From Lysobacter panacisoli (GTDB taxonomy: Bacteria; Pseudomonadota; Gammaproteobacteria; Xanthomonadales; Xanthomonadaceae), in the NCBI RefSeq assembly GCF_009765165.1, contig NZ_VLNU01000001.1, positions 2,734,247 to 2,798,246 on the forward strand: a stretch of 64,000 nucleotides of DNA. The letters run 5' to 3'. The translations under genes and the position numbers were made by a program. The notes under the pieces are model-generated. The model had not been told where the DNA came from and did no database searches. It was given only the letters and a program-made list of their open reading frames with translations. Positions within the stretch are counted from its first letter, which is position 1, and every line of letters begins with the position of its first letter. This document shows positions 1 through 13,395 of this stretch, in pieces.

Positions 1-684
1 GATCCGGGTGGCATCGGCTTCGTCACGCTGCGCCAGCCCTGGGGCGCGAACGTGCGTCCGCTCGCGCTCGCCGACGGCGGTCGTGCGGTTGCGCCGACAC
101 GTTTGGCCGTGCAGAGCGAGGACTATCCGCTGGCACGCCGCTTCACGATGTACGGCAGCCAGATGATGGGCGCGCTGAGCCGCAGCTTCGCGCTGTACGC
201 GATGGGCCAGCGCGGACAGGACGCTGTCACGCAGGCGGGACACGCCGCGGTGACGCTGCGTCCCGGCTATGCGCCGTCGAGCGTGCTCGGTCCGCGCGAA
301 TACCGCGAGCTGGTGGCCAACGCATCGCGCCTGCCGCTGAGCCTGCGCTTCAACTTCAACAGCAACAACGACAGTGGCGTCGCCAGCAGCGTGTACGACA
401 GCCGCGCGGTGCGCGATCTCGATCGCCTCGAAGCGTTCATGCGCCTGCCGGTGAACCGCGGCCGGCGGTTGCTGGTGGTCGGCTTCGCCGACGTCGCCGC
501 GGGCAGTTCGGTCGCTGCGACGATGATGAGCAACGACCGCGCCGACCTCGTCGCGCACGAGTTGATGGCGCGCGGCCTGCCGGTCATGCACGCGCGCGGC
601 ATGGGTTCGCAGGTGCCGCTCGCGCCGACGGGTGCGGCGGGAGCGCGCTACCGTAATGAGCGTGTCGAGATCTGGATGCTGTGA
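1..684 (+). CDS. PstS-like substrate-binding / OmpA-domain protein, 5' truncated
   Basis: The reading frame is open from the first base, so the true start lies outside the window. The first visible residues (DPGGIGFVTL) resemble the end of a phosphate-binding (PstS-like) periplasmic domain. From about codon 115 onward there is an OmpA C-terminal, peptidoglycan-binding fold, with FADVAAG, the SNDRADLVAHEL helix and the terminal RNERVEIW motif typical of OmpA-like domains. Proteins that join these two domains are known as envelope proteins of uncertain function. It ends 15 nt from the convergent gene on the other strand, with no terminator hairpin visible between them. The OmpA part is a firm call; the N-terminal part rests on little sequence. 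Confidence 0.75.
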   Translation, partial: DPGGIGFVTLRQPWGANVRPLALADGGRAVAPTRLAVQSEDYPLARRFTMYGSQMMGALSRSFALYAMGQRGQDAVTQAGHAAVTLRPGYAPSSVLGPREYRELVANASRLPLSLRFNFNSNNDSGVASSVYDSRAVRDLDRLEAFMRLPVNRGRRLLVVGFADVAAGSSVAATMMSNDRADLVAHELMARGLPVMHARGMGSQVPLAPTGAAGARYRNERVEIWML

Positions 685-699
685 TCGCGACGGCGCGGC

Positions 700-1473
700 T
701 TACTTGCCCAGCCGCGCCAACAGCGCCTGCAGGGCCGCCTGCGTGGACGGATCGCTCCACGCATCGATGAAACGTGGCAGCTGGATCTGTTCCGGCTGCA
801 TCGCCGCGATCACGTCGGCGCGCGCGATCGCGCGCGTCTGGCGCATCACCGGCTGTGGCAGGCGCAGCAACTGCGACAGCCATTCGCGTGCGCGCGCGCT
901 GACGTGTTCGGCGTCGACCAGTTCGTCGACCAGGCCGATGCGCTCGGCGCGTTCGGCTTCGACCATGTCGCCCGCGACGACCAGCCGTTCGGCGCGGTAC
1001 ACGCCGACCACGCGCTGCATCAGGCGCAGGATGCCGATCGGCACGACCAGTCCGACCTGGGTTTCGTTGAGGCCGATGCGGTACGGCTTGGCCGGATCCT
1101 CGCTGCGCGCCATCACGCGGTAATCGCAGCACAGCGCAAGCACGCAGCCGCCGGCGGGCGCATGGCCGCCGATCGCGGCCACCACCGGCACCGGCGATTC
1201 GGCGATCGCGAGTGCGGCGTTGAAGAACGCTTCCCATGCGGCCATCAGCGCGGCGCGGTCGTCGCCGAGCGAGACCAGGTAGGGCACGTCCAGTCCGGCC
1301 GAGAACACCTTGGTGCCGCCACTGAGCACGATGCCCTGCGCGCCGCCCGCGATCGCGGCCGCGAGCGCCGTGCGCAGGTCGCCGCACAGCGCCGGATTGA
1401 GCGCGTTGACCGGCGCGCGCGCCAGCTTCAGTTCGACGATGCCGTCGGCGGCGTGGGTTTCGACAAGGCTCAT
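700..1473 (-). CDS. Enoyl-CoA hydratase/isomerase family protein, Delta3,Delta2-isomerase-like
   Basis: A 257-residue crotonase-fold enzyme. The CoA and oxyanion-hole segments are visible: FSAGLD near residue 57 and GGHAPAGGC near 102. The motif IGLNETQVGLV (residues 133-143) resembles the active-site segment of Delta3,Delta2-enoyl-CoA isomerases, with Glu137 as the likely catalytic base. This suggests rearrangement of double bonds during unsaturated fatty-acid beta-oxidation rather than hydration. The ATG at 1473 was chosen because an AGGA ribosome-binding sequence lies upstream of it and the family homology begins there; an open extension to 1614 is not needed. It is transcribed away from the copper chaperone gene, with only 89 nt between the two starts. 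The substrate cannot be read from the sequence. Confidence 0.88.
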   Translation of the reverse strand: MSLVETHAADGIVELKLARAPVNALNPALCGDLRTALAAAIAGGAQGIVLSGGTKVFSAGLDVPYLVSLGDDRAALMAAWEAFFNAALAIAESPVPVVAAIGGHAPAGGCVLALCCDYRVMARSEDPAKPYRIGLNETQVGLVVPIGILRLMQRVVGVYRAERLVVAGDMVEAERAERIGLVDELVDAEHVSARAREWLSQLLRLPQPVMRQTRAIARADVIAAMQPEQIQLPRFIDAWSDPSTQAALQALLARLGK

Positions 1474-1550
1474 GGCGTCGGTCCTGTAGGAATGGTGAGG
1501 CGCGTGGCGCCGGTCGGCTGGCGTTCGGCGATCCGCACGGTGTCGGGCGT

Positions 1551-1556
1551 TATCAT
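1551..1556 (+). promoter_or_regulatory. -10 hexamer of the PCu(A)C gene; leaderless start
   Basis: TATCAT ends 6 nt before the ATG at 1563, which places the expected transcription start on the A of the start codon. No Shine-Dalgarno sequence is visible in the gap. No convincing -35 box is seen 16-18 nt upstream. Confidence 0.5.
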
Positions 1557-1562
1557 AGGCCC

Positions 1563-2006
1563 ATGAACATCCAACGCATCCGAGTGGGCCTTGCCATCGC
1601 GCTGATGGCCGCATCGTCCGTGGCGCTGGCCGGCGAGTGCAGGCCGCAGGTGCGCGAAGGCTGGGTACGCATGCCGCCCGGCAGCATGCCGATGATGGCC
1701 GGCTTCGGCCGCATCGAGAATCCCTGCGGCACGCCCGTCACCATCGTCGGCGCGAGCAGCCCGGCGTTCGGCGACGTGTCGGTGCATGAAACGCGCATCG
1801 TCGACGGCGTGAGCCGCATGCGCGCCATGCCGGAACTGCGTATCGCGCCGGGCCAGAGCGCCACGCTCAAGCCCGGTGGTCTGCACCTGATGCTGATGCA
1901 GCCTCATTCCGCGCTGCAGTCCGGCAGCAAGGTCGCCATCCAGTTCAAGCTCAAGGACGGCGGCACCGCACTGGGCGAGTTCGTGGTGCGCAAGGCCGGC
2001 GAGTAA
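1563..2006 (+). CDS. Copper chaperone PCu(A)C family, periplasmic
   Basis: A 147-residue protein with a classic signal peptide (MNIQRIRVGLAIALMAASSVALA, cut before GEC). The mature part carries the PCu(A)C/DUF461 pattern of metal-binding Met and His residues: a Met-rich MPPGSMPMM segment near residue 37, HETR near 78 and a GGLHLMLM motif near 104. The family binds Cu(I) in the periplasm and delivers it to cytochrome oxidase or other cuproproteins. The gene stands alone between a divergent gene and a bidirectional terminator. No cytochrome oxidase gene is nearby, so the recipient is unknown. Confidence 0.88.
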   Translation: MNIQRIRVGLAIALMAASSVALAGECRPQVREGWVRMPPGSMPMMAGFGRIENPCGTPVTIVGASSPAFGDVSVHETRIVDGVSRMRAMPELRIAPGQSATLKPGGLHLMLMQPHSALQSGSKVAIQFKLKDGGTALGEFVVRKAGE

Positions 2007-2037
2007 GCGTCCAGGCCGCACGCGAAAGACCCACAAA

Positions 2038-2068
2038 AAAAGAGCGACGCTTCAGGCGTCGCTCTTTT
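2038..2068. terminator. Bidirectional rho-independent terminator
   Basis: A stem with 13-bp perfect arms (AAAAGAGCGACGC and its complement) and a 5-nt loop has A/T tracts on both sides. It sits between two convergent genes, the PCu(A)C chaperone and the thioesterase, and can serve both. Confidence 0.92.
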
Positions 2069-2089
2069 CGTTTGTGCGGTCGCGATGCG

Positions 2090-2592
2090 TCAGGTGCAGG
2101 CGCTGCGTACGGCTTCCGGCAATTGCGCGGCGCGGCCGTTGACCCGGTCGATCCACACCATCACCACGTTGCCGTCGCAGAACAGCACGTCCGCGTCCTT
2201 CGCATCGACGATGCGATGGCCGATGGTCACGCTGGTGTTGCCGAGGCGTTCGACGAACAGCTCGATCTCGACTTCTGCCGGCCATTCGATCGGTCGGCGA
2301 TAGTTGAGGTTGGCCGCCGCGACCACCGGCGCGACATCGTCGTCGAGGCCCTGTCCGGGCACGCTCAACATCCAGCGCAGGCGCGCTTCCTCGAGATAGC
2401 TGAGGTACTTCGAGTTGTTGACGTGGTTGAACGCGTCGAGGTCGCGCCAGCGCACGGACAGCGGCACTCGGATCAGCGCGACGGGCGAACCTGTCTCGAT
2501 AGTGGCTGCCGCCTGCGCCGGTGCGTCCTGCTTCGTCGCGGGCTTGCGCCTGCGTACCGGGGTCTTGCGTGCCTTCGGTGCTGCGGTGTCGC

Positions 2593-2596
<4 letters not shown>
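2090..2596 (-). CDS. Acyl-CoA thioesterase, 4HBT/hot-dog fold
   Basis: A 168-residue protein. A basic, Ala/Pro-rich N-terminus of about 40 residues precedes a hot-dog thioesterase domain with the motif [23 protein letters not shown] (4HBT/FcbC family); the Asp in [10 protein letters not shown] is the likely catalytic acid. The domain resembles YbgC/FcbC-type enzymes that hydrolyse short acyl-CoA thioesters; the substrate is not known. Its ATG overlaps the uvrA stop codon by 4 nt (ATGA), so it is probably translated by coupling to uvrA from the same mRNA. The basic N-terminal tail is longer than usual for the family and may be unstructured. Confidence 0.85.
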
Positions 2597-5523
<2,927 letters not shown>

Positions 5524-5727
5524 CGGTTGCCTGTCTGGGAGGGGGCGCCATCGCGGAGCGCGAGGGCGAACAGAAGAGCGTATCGAGTGGCGGAGATGGG
5601 GGCAAATCGCCGGAACCAAAGGTCGGCGGGGCGCGTCGGAACGGGACGGAGGCGGGGTTGCGGACCGCCTTGCGCGGCCGCGTTGCGCGGGGCGCAGGCT
5701 AGCGCCCCGCGGACCGGATGAATGGCG

Positions 5728-6588
5728 TTACGGCAGGAGCCTGAACCGCGCGGCGTCGCCGTTGACCGCCTGGCGCGCGGTCTCGATCAGCGCAGGGTTG
5801 ACGCCATTGATGATCAGCTGGACCTTGATCGCCTCGGCGCGCTGCTGCGACAGCGACGGGTCCTCGCCGGTCGGTCCGGCGACTTCCAGCCGGGTCTGCG
5901 TGCCCGCGGCCTGGATCACCTGCGCCGCCTTGCTGAGCAGGGCGAGGCTGTCCGGCGAGACGCGCGCGCTGCCGGGTTCGAAGCGGATCGGGGTTTCGGC
6001 CACGGCCTCGTTCAGGGCGTCGACCAGGGCATTGCCGGACGTGCCGGGCTTCACGTTGGCGAGGACCGCATCGGCGCCGTCGCCGGCGTCGTCGCCGATG
6101 CCCTTGAACAGGCCGGCATAGGCATAGCCCGGATACAGCAGTTCCGCCCGCGCGAGCAGCGCCTTGCGGTCTGCGTCGCTGGCGTGGCCGCTCAGCTCGA
6201 TCCGGCGGCCTTCGAACGACACGGCGGCGCCGGGTTGCGTGAAGGCGGCGAGGAACTGCGGAAGCGCGGCCTGCCACGGTGCCGGGCGGGCGCCGCGATC
6301 GACTGCGACGTGGCCGGAGACGCGCTCGGTGCCGTACGCGCGGGTCAGCGCGGCGACGATGGCATCGCGGGTGGTGGTGCTGTCGACGGTGCCGTCGAAA
6401 CGCACCTGTCCGTTGTTGTTGACCAGGTTCAGGCGCGCGTCGAACTGTGCGACGGGCGCGGCGTCGGTCGCGACTTCGGCGGGCGGCGCGGCATCGCGCT
6501 GGCAGGCGGACGTCGCGGCGAGCGCGGCGATCGCCAGCGGAAGCAGGACGGGGCGGACGAAGGAACGGGTGGGGCGGGCTGCGGTCAT
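5728..6588 (-). CDS. OmpA-family lipoprotein-like protein
   Basis: A 286-residue exported protein. The N-terminus carries a hydrophobic signal followed by a Cys (ALAATSAC), a weak lipobox suggesting lipid anchoring in the envelope. The middle has two regions that look like BON/OmpA-type alpha-beta repeats. The C-terminal part (about residues 190-286) is an OmpA-like domain: PIRFEPGSARVSPDSLALL, then a predicted sheet and the SQQRAEAIKVQLI helix. The ATG at 6588 is preferred over the GTG 6 nt upstream because GGAG lies 5 nt before the ATG. It lies downstream of the secreted protease on the same strand but is separated by a hairpin. Its specific role is not known. Confidence 0.8.
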   Translation of the reverse strand: MTAARPTRSFVRPVLLPLAIAALAATSACQRDAAPPAEVATDAAPVAQFDARLNLVNNNGQVRFDGTVDSTTTRDAIVAALTRAYGTERVSGHVAVDRGARPAPWQAALPQFLAAFTQPGAAVSFEGRRIELSGHASDADRKALLARAELLYPGYAYAGLFKGIGDDAGDGADAVLANVKPGTSGNALVDALNEAVAETPIRFEPGSARVSPDSLALLSKAAQVIQAAGTQTRLEVAGPTGEDPSLSQQRAEAIKVQLIINGVNPALIETARQAVNGDAARFRLLP

Positions 6589-6630
6589 GGACACTCCAGC
6601 GGCGATCGCGGGTTCGGCGAGGGGAGAAGG

Positions 6631-6655
6631 AAGGGCCCGGCGACGCCGGGCCCTT
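6631..6655 (-). terminator. Hairpin after the S8 protease gene
   Basis: An 11-bp perfect GC-rich stem (AAGGGCCCGGC and its complement) with a 3-nt loop lies 20 nt past the protease stop. The T tract on the minus strand is weak, so termination may be incomplete. Confidence 0.65.
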
Positions 6656-6675
6656 CGGTTGCTGCGGGTGTTGCG

Positions 6676-8754
6676 TCAGCGGTGCGACTCGTACTCGATC
6701 TCCACCGGATCCGCGCATTCCTGCGTACCGTTGTTGCAGAGCTTGTAGCTCATGGTGCCGCTGCCGATGATGCGGAACGTATCGGTCGCGGTGCCCTTGT
6801 TCTTCACGGTCTTGAGGATGGCGCCGTTGCGGTAGATGTCGATGTTCTTCTTGCCGTGCGTCCAGTCGAGCGTGACCTGGGTGCGATGGTTGGCGAGCTG
6901 GATCGCTTCGGCCTCGACCGAACGCGGCCAGTTGGCGTCGACGAAGCTGGGATACAGCGACACGCCCGTGGCGTTGCTGAAGCCGCGGACCCACACGTAC
7001 CAGGTGCCGCCCTGCGGTGCCGGGAAGAAGCAGTTCTCGTTGTTGCCGGCCGTGAACGGACGGCAGTCGTACGAGGTCAGGGTCGGTTCGGCGCCGCGAC
7101 GCACGTAGATGTCCGCATCGCCCGTGCCGCCGTACATGGCGAACAGCAGGTTCGACGCGCCGTTGGGCACGAGCAGCTGATAGCGGATGGTGTCGCCGGC
7201 CAGCACCTGGATGCCGGTCACGGTGATGCCGTTCTGCAGCTGGATCGCCGGCGGCGGTTCCGGAGCCGGCGGGACGTCCGGCGGCAGCGCTTCGGTGCCG
7301 GCAGCGACGGCCACTGCGTAACGCGCGTCGATGATGCCCGCGCCGCAGTACTTGTTGTAGCTGCAGCCGGTCGGGAATCCGCCCGATGCGTACGCGGTGT
7401 TCTCCAGGATCTTCTTGATCTGGTCCGGCGTCTTCGGCGTCGGCGCGGCCGACTGCATCAGTGCGATCACGCCCGAGACGTGCGGTGCCGACATCGAGGT
7501 GCCGGCGTACCAGGCATAGCCTTCGCCTTCCTGACCCTGCAGGCCGAGGTTCAGCGTGGACAGGATGTTGTCCGCCGCCGGCGCGACTCCCGAGCCGCCC
7601 GGTGCGGCGACATCGACGACGTTGCCGTAGTTCGAGAAGCCCGACAGCGCGCCGGTCGGACCGACGGACGAGACGGTGATGACGTCATTGCAGCTCGCCG
7701 GCGAGAAGTTGGCCGCATCCGCCGAGGAATTGCCGGCCGAAACCACGACCGTGGTGCCGCGTCCCTTCGCCGCGGTGTAAGCCGCCTGCTCGGCCACGCT
7801 GCACGCGCCGCTTCCACCGAGGCTGAGGTTGATCACCTCGGCCGGCGTCGCGTTGGCGGGCACGCCGGCGACGGTGCCGCCGGAGGCCCAGGTCACTGCG
7901 TCGATGATGTCGGACTCGTAGCCGCCGCACTTGCCGAGCACGCGCACCGGCTGCACCTTCGCGCCGAACGCCACGCCCGCCACGCCGGCGTTGTTGTTGG
8001 TCGCCGCCGCCACCGTGCCGGCCACGTGCGTGCCGTGCCAGCTGCTGTCCTCGGGGATGCCGAAGATGTTGCATTCGCCGTCGTGCCAGTCGCCCGGATC
8101 GTTCGGATCCGCATCGCGACCGTCGCCGTCGACGCTGACTTCGGTGTCGATGATGAAGTCGTAGCCCGCCACGTACTGGCTGTTCAATTCCGAATGCGGC
8201 GTGCTGCCGGTGTCGAGCACCGCCACCACCACGCCATCGCCGGTGCTCAGGTCCCATGCCGGTTCGGCGTTGATGCCACCGGGGCCGTTCTTGTAGTGCC
8301 ACTGCTGCGCGTAGAGCGGATCGTTGGGCACCATCAGCGGCTTGCGCAGGCGATCGGGTTCGACCGCGAGCACGCTCGGATCCTTCATCAGCTCGATCAT
8401 CAGCGCCTTGGTCGCGGCGCTGTCGAGCTTGCGGTCGGTGCGGATCAGCGCGCTGCCGGTGGACAGCGTGCGCATCGGCGCGATGCCCATGCTCAGGTTC
8501 TTGGCTGCCGTGGCGAGCTGCTGGTTCGCCGCCGCCGCACTCAGGCGCTTGGCCTCGGAGCGGTAGGTGATGATGAAGCGGTCGTACTGCTGCGGCTGCT
8601 GCTTCGCGGCCTTGGCGGCCTGCGGAGAGAGGGTGGATACCTTGACCTTGTTGGCGATCGGCAACTTGCCGCCGGAATAGGCCGAGGGTGCGGCGAGGAT
8701 CGCGGTGGCGATGGCGAGAGCGGTCCATTTCAACGTGCGTGCTTTGCGAGTCAT
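6676..8754 (-). CDS. Secreted S8 (subtilisin-like) serine protease with PPC domain
   Basis: A 692-residue secreted peptidase. Signal peptide: residues 1-27. A propeptide of the I9 type covers about residues 55-135. The catalytic domain spans about 165-480 with the triad Asp181 (AVLDTGS), His240 (SSWHGTHVAG) and Ser420 (GTSMSAPHVSG). After a Pro-rich linker comes a PPC-type beta domain (about 510-605; DADIYVRRG, WYVWVRG), then a short Fn3-like C-terminal domain with two Cys residues (CNNGTQEC). Such proteases are typical extracellular enzymes of Lysobacter and Xanthomonas. The ATG at 8754 is the one next to the signal peptide. The PPC domain is often trimmed after secretion in relatives; that is family knowledge. 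Confidence 0.95.
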   Translation of the reverse strand: MTRKARTLKWTALAIATAILAAPSAYSGGKLPIANKVKVSTLSPQAAKAAKQQPQQYDRFIITYRSEAKRLSAAAANQQLATAAKNLSMGIAPMRTLSTGSALIRTDRKLDSAATKALMIELMKDPSVLAVEPDRLRKPLMVPNDPLYAQQWHYKNGPGGINAEPAWDLSTGDGVVVAVLDTGSTPHSELNSQYVAGYDFIIDTEVSVDGDGRDADPNDPGDWHDGECNIFGIPEDSSWHGTHVAGTVAAATNNNAGVAGVAFGAKVQPVRVLGKCGGYESDIIDAVTWASGGTVAGVPANATPAEVINLSLGGSGACSVAEQAAYTAAKGRGTTVVVSAGNSSADAANFSPASCNDVITVSSVGPTGALSGFSNYGNVVDVAAPGGSGVAPAADNILSTLNLGLQGQEGEGYAWYAGTSMSAPHVSGVIALMQSAAPTPKTPDQIKKILENTAYASGGFPTGCSYNKYCGAGIIDARYAVAVAAGTEALPPDVPPAPEPPPAIQLQNGITVTGIQVLAGDTIRYQLLVPNGASNLLFAMYGGTGDADIYVRRGAEPTLTSYDCRPFTAGNNENCFFPAPQGGTWYVWVRGFSNATGVSLYPSFVDANWPRSVEAEAIQLANHRTQVTLDWTHGKKNIDIYRNGAILKTVKNKGTATDTFRIIGSGTMSYKLCNNGTQECADPVEIEYESHR

Positions 8755-9325
8755 GACAACGTCCTTTGTTGGCTGCTGCAGGAACGCCCGGCGCCTCCCC
8801 CTGTGGCGCCGGGTGCTGGTCAGCGACGACGGAATCCGCGTCGCGCGACAGGGTGTGTGCCGCATGCGCGGACAACGCCGCGTCGCACGTGGGCACGTGG
8901 GAACAAAGTGGAGAAGTGGGCCGTGGAAACGTGGACGACGGAGACGCAGGTGCGCATCGCGCGGCCGTTACGGCGCGGAGCAGGGCGGGCGTGGGAAGTC
9001 GGGCAGGACGCGCCGTGGGCGCATGGGCCCGCGCTGGAGCGGGCAGTGGGACGGAATCCGTTCGACACAGGGCCTCCTTGGTCGCGCCGAGTGCCCCCGG
9101 GGTCCATGCGATGCATGGGCCTGGTGGCGTTCTGCGGTGGCGCGAGCGACGCCCTGTAGCCGCTCACTGCGAGCGAACGTAGTCCAAGAAAAATGACGCT
9201 GCAAGGGCCTGCAAATCCTTGCTGCGGCGCTCACGAACCTGAATGCGGGCCGAATCGTGCGGGATTAAGCGCTTTCCTGTGGCCGATGCCGGGCCCGCGG
9301 ACCCGTCGCGGGGAAGTGGGCGGAC
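8755..9325. other. Long intergenic stretch without a supported gene
   Basis: Between the protease start and the rplU promoter there are about 570 nt. Open frames exist on both strands but have no ribosome-binding sites, no recognisable domains and Arg/Gly-rich compositions typical of GC-rich noncoding DNA. The protease promoter must lie in the left part. No tRNA, repeat or clear ncRNA structure was seen. Confidence 0.5.
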
Positions 9326-9354
9326 TTGCTCCAAGCCCCTGATCCCCCTACAAT
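9326..9354 (+). promoter_or_regulatory. Promoter of rplU-rpmA
   Basis: TTGCTC (9326-9331) and TACAAT (9349-9354) are separated by 17 nt, a near-consensus sigma-70 promoter, about 60 nt before the rplU start. Confidence 0.8.
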
Positions 9355-9418
9355 TCCGCTTCTGTCCGCCCGCTTCGGGTGCGGCAGGCGACCAAAATAA
9401 CTACAGAGGAATCTGGTC

Positions 9419-9727
9419 ATGTACGCAGTAGTAGTCACCGGCGGTAAGCAGTACCGCGTGATGCAGGGCGAAACCCTGCGCGTCGAGCTGCTCGATGTCG
9501 AAGTCGGCAGCGAGATCAAGCTGGACAACGTCCTGATGCTGGGCGGCAGCGATGGCGTGAAGGTTGGCGATGCTCTCAAGGGCGCCACCGTTTCCGCCAA
9601 GGTGATCGGCCACGGCCGCGCCGACAAGGTGCGCATCGTGAAGTTCCGTCGCCGCAAGCACCATCGCAAGCAGATGGGCCACCGTCAGCATTACACCGAA
9701 ATCGAAATCACCGGCATCGCCGGCTAA
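9419..9727 (+). CDS. rplU: 50S ribosomal protein L21
   Basis: A 102-residue ribosomal protein that binds 23S rRNA in the large subunit. The N-terminus [14 protein letters not shown] and the C-terminal segment [21 protein letters not shown] are diagnostic of L21. Length is normal. AGAGGA lies upstream of the ATG. It is the first gene of the rplU-rpmA pair, with 15 nt between the genes, and a strong promoter precedes it. Confidence 0.98.
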   Translation: MYAVVVTGGKQYRVMQGETLRVELLDVEVGSEIKLDNVLMLGGSDGVKVGDALKGATVSAKVIGHGRADKVRIVKFRRRKHHRKQMGHRQHYTEIEITGIAG

Positions 9728-9742
9728 GAAGGAGAAGCAGCC

Positions 9743-11243
<1,501 letters not shown>

Positions 11244-11262
11244 GCCGAGTGCGCAGGCAACA

Positions 11263-11288
11263 AAAAACCCGGCATTCGCCGGGTTTTT
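11263..11288. terminator. Bidirectional terminator between obgE and rpsT
   Basis: An 11-bp stem (AAAAACCCGGC and its complement) with an ATTC loop and flanking A and T runs lies between the convergent obgE and rpsT genes. Confidence 0.93.
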
Positions 11289-11352
11289 GTTTGCTGCCGC
11301 GCTGGACGGGGAGGGCGCCGCGAGGCGACGCTCCGTCCGCGCGACCGCCGGA

Positions 11353-11622
11353 TCAGGCAGCCTTGAGCGCCTTGATGCGGGCGTTCAGGCGAGCCTTGTG
11401 ACGGGCGGCCTTGTTCTTGTGGATGAGACCACGCGAGCTGAAGCGATCGAGGATCGGCTGAGCGACGGCGAAGGCGGTCTCGGCGCCGGCGGCGTCGTTC
11501 TCGCCCAGGGCCTTGAGCACCTTCTTCACAGCGGTACGCAGCATCGAACGCTGGCTGGCGTTGCGGGCATTGCGGACGACGGTCTGCTTGGCGCGCTTTT
11601 TGGCGGACTTGATGTTTGCCAC
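11353..11622 (-). CDS. rpsT: 30S ribosomal protein S20
   Basis: An 89-residue, Lys/Arg/Ala-rich protein that binds 16S r[16 protein letters not shown] and the [17 protein letters not shown] segment identify S20. The start codon is GTG (11620-11622), with CAGGA about 8 nt upstream; a non-ATG start is also used for rpsT in E. coli (UUG). It is divergent from murJ, with 113 nt between them. Confidence 0.97.
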   Translation of the reverse strand: MANIKSAKKRAKQTVVRNARNASQRSMLRTAVKKVLKALGENDAAGAETAFAVAQPILDRFSSRGLIHKNKAARHKARLNARIKALKAA

Positions 11623-11735
11623 GGCGAATTCCTGAAAACTAGTAGGGTAAGAGAATTGGAGCTGGGGACAGTCAGACAGGAAAGTATGGAGGATTCAGTG
11701 GGTTGCGTCAACTGCAAGGGTTCGAGGGGGCAAGC

Positions 11736-13343
11736 GTGACCGCGCCGAGGATGCTCAGGGGGCTGCTGTCCTTCAGCAGCATGACAATGGTCTCGCGGGT
11801 GCTGGGCCTGGTCCGGGACATCGCCATCAATCAGGCCTTCGGCGCCAATGCCGGCACCGACGCCTTCTGGGTTGCGTTCCGGATCCCCAACTTCATGCGG
11901 CGCCTGTTCGCGGAAGGGTCGTTTTCGACGGCGTTCGTTCCGGTTTTCACGGAGATCAAGGAAACCCGCGCGCACGAGGACCTCAAGGAACTGGTCGCCC
12001 GCGTATCCGGCACGCTCGGCGGCATCCTGCTGGTCGTCACCGCGCTGGGGTTGATCTTCACACCGCAGATCGCCGCGGTCTTCAGCCCGGGCGCGCTCGA
12101 CAACCCGCAGAAGTTCGGCCTGACCGTCGACCTGCTGCGGCTGACGTTCCCCTTCATCCTGTTCGTGTCGCTGACCGCGCTGGCGGGCGGTGCGTTAAAC
12201 AGCTTCCATCGATTCGGCCTGCCGGCGTTCACGCCGGTGATCCTCAACCTTTTCATGATCGCCGGCGCGTTGTGGCTCGCGCCGCACCTGGACGTGCCGA
12301 TCCTCGCGCTGGGCTGGGCGGTGCTGCTGGGCGGCATCGCGCAGCTGGTGTTCCAGTTGCCGGCGCTGCGCAAGCTCAACCTGCTGACGCTGCCGAAGTG
12401 GGGTTGGAGCCACCCGGACGTGCGCAAGGTGATGAAGCTGATGGTGCCGACGCTGTTCGGTTCCTCGGTCGCGCAGATCAACCTGCTGCTGGACACGGTG
12501 ATCGCCTCGCTGCTGTTCGTCGGTTCGCAGACGTGGCTCTCGCAGGCGGACCGCTTCCTCGAATTGCCGCTGGGCGTGTTCGGCGTCGCGCTGGGTACGG
12601 TGATCCTGCCGGTGCTGTCGCGGCACCACGTCAAGACGGATCGCGAGGGCTTCTCGAAGGCGCTCGACTGGGGCCTGCGCACCACGCTGCTGATCGCCGT
12701 GCCGGCGATGCTGGGCCTGATGTTCCTCGCCGAGCCGCTCGTGGCGACGCTGTTCCAGCGCGGCAAGTTCACCGCGTTCGACACGCAGATGGCGGCCATG
12801 TCGGTGTTCGGCCTGAGCTTCGGCCTGCCGGCCTTCGCGCTGGTGAAGATCGTGCTGCCGGCGTTCTACGCACGTCAGGACACGCGCACGCCGGTGCGTG
12901 CGGGCATCGCCTCGCTGATCGCGAACATGATCCTCAACGTCGTGTTCCTGTGGGTGCTGTACCTGCTGTGGACGACGCCGGAAGCGCGTGGGCGCGGGGT
13001 GATGTGGGCGCTGGAACACACGCCGGGCCTGCACATGGCACTGGGTTTCGCCAGCGCGGCGGCGAGTTACCTCAACCTCGCGCTGCTGTGGCACTGGCTG
13101 CGCAAGGCCGGTGTCTACGAACGCCAGCCCGGCTGGATGCGTTACCTGGTCCGCCTGTTCGTGGCCTGCGTGGCGATGACCGCGGCACTGCTGGCGGGCC
13201 TGCACTGGGCGCCGGAGTTCACCGCGATCGGGCAATGGGCCCGGATCGGCTATCTCGCGGTGCTGGTGTGCGGCGGCGGACTGGTCTACCTGGTGGCGCT
13301 GGCCGCGATGGGATTCCGTCCTCGCGACCTGCGCGAGCACTGA
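11736..13343 (+). CDS. murJ: Lipid II flippase MurJ
   Basis: A 535-residue polytopic inner-membrane protein (about 14 helices) of the MVF family that flips lipid II for peptidoglycan synthesis. The N-terminus RMLRGLLSFSSMTMVSRVLGLVRD and the FRIPNFMRRLFAEGSFSTAFVP segment are typical. The GTG at 11736 is preferred: GAGGGG lies 6 nt upstream and the family's N-terminus starts there, whereas the longer TTG frame at 11703 adds residues without homology. It is followed by ribF, a frequent neighbour. Confidence 0.95.
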   Translation: MTAPRMLRGLLSFSSMTMVSRVLGLVRDIAINQAFGANAGTDAFWVAFRIPNFMRRLFAEGSFSTAFVPVFTEIKETRAHEDLKELVARVSGTLGGILLVVTALGLIFTPQIAAVFSPGALDNPQKFGLTVDLLRLTFPFILFVSLTALAGGALNSFHRFGLPAFTPVILNLFMIAGALWLAPHLDVPILALGWAVLLGGIAQLVFQLPALRKLNLLTLPKWGWSHPDVRKVMKLMVPTLFGSSVAQINLLLDTVIASLLFVGSQTWLSQADRFLELPLGVFGVALGTVILPVLSRHHVKTDREGFSKALDWGLRTTLLIAVPAMLGLMFLAEPLVATLFQRGKFTAFDTQMAAMSVFGLSFGLPAFALVKIVLPAFYARQDTRTPVRAGIASLIANMILNVVFLWVLYLLWTTPEARGRGVMWALEHTPGLHMALGFASAAASYLNLALLWHWLRKAGVYERQPGWMRYLVRLFVACVAMTAALLAGLHWAPEFTAIGQWARIGYLAVLVCGGGLVYLVALAAMGFRPRDLREH

Positions 13344-13360
13344 GGATGAGGGACGCTGCC

Positions 13361-13387
13361 TTGGCAACGGACCTTCACGGCTATACT
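13361..13387 (+). promoter_or_regulatory. Putative promoter of ribF, near-leaderless
   Basis: TTGGCA (13361-13366) and TATACT (13382-13387) are 15 nt apart, a short spacing. The -10 ends 8 nt before the ATG at 13396, giving a predicted leader of about 2 nt. Confidence 0.5.
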
Positions 13388-13395
13388 TCAAACCG

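Noticed and set aside
5722..9159. Long plus-strand frame over the lipoprotein and protease genes
   Set aside because: It runs antisense to two genes with signal peptides and catalytic motifs, and has low-complexity Arg/Gly/Val composition.
11703..11735. TTG start for murJ at 11703
   Set aside because: The residues it adds are not like MurJ; the GTG at 11736 has a good ribosome site.
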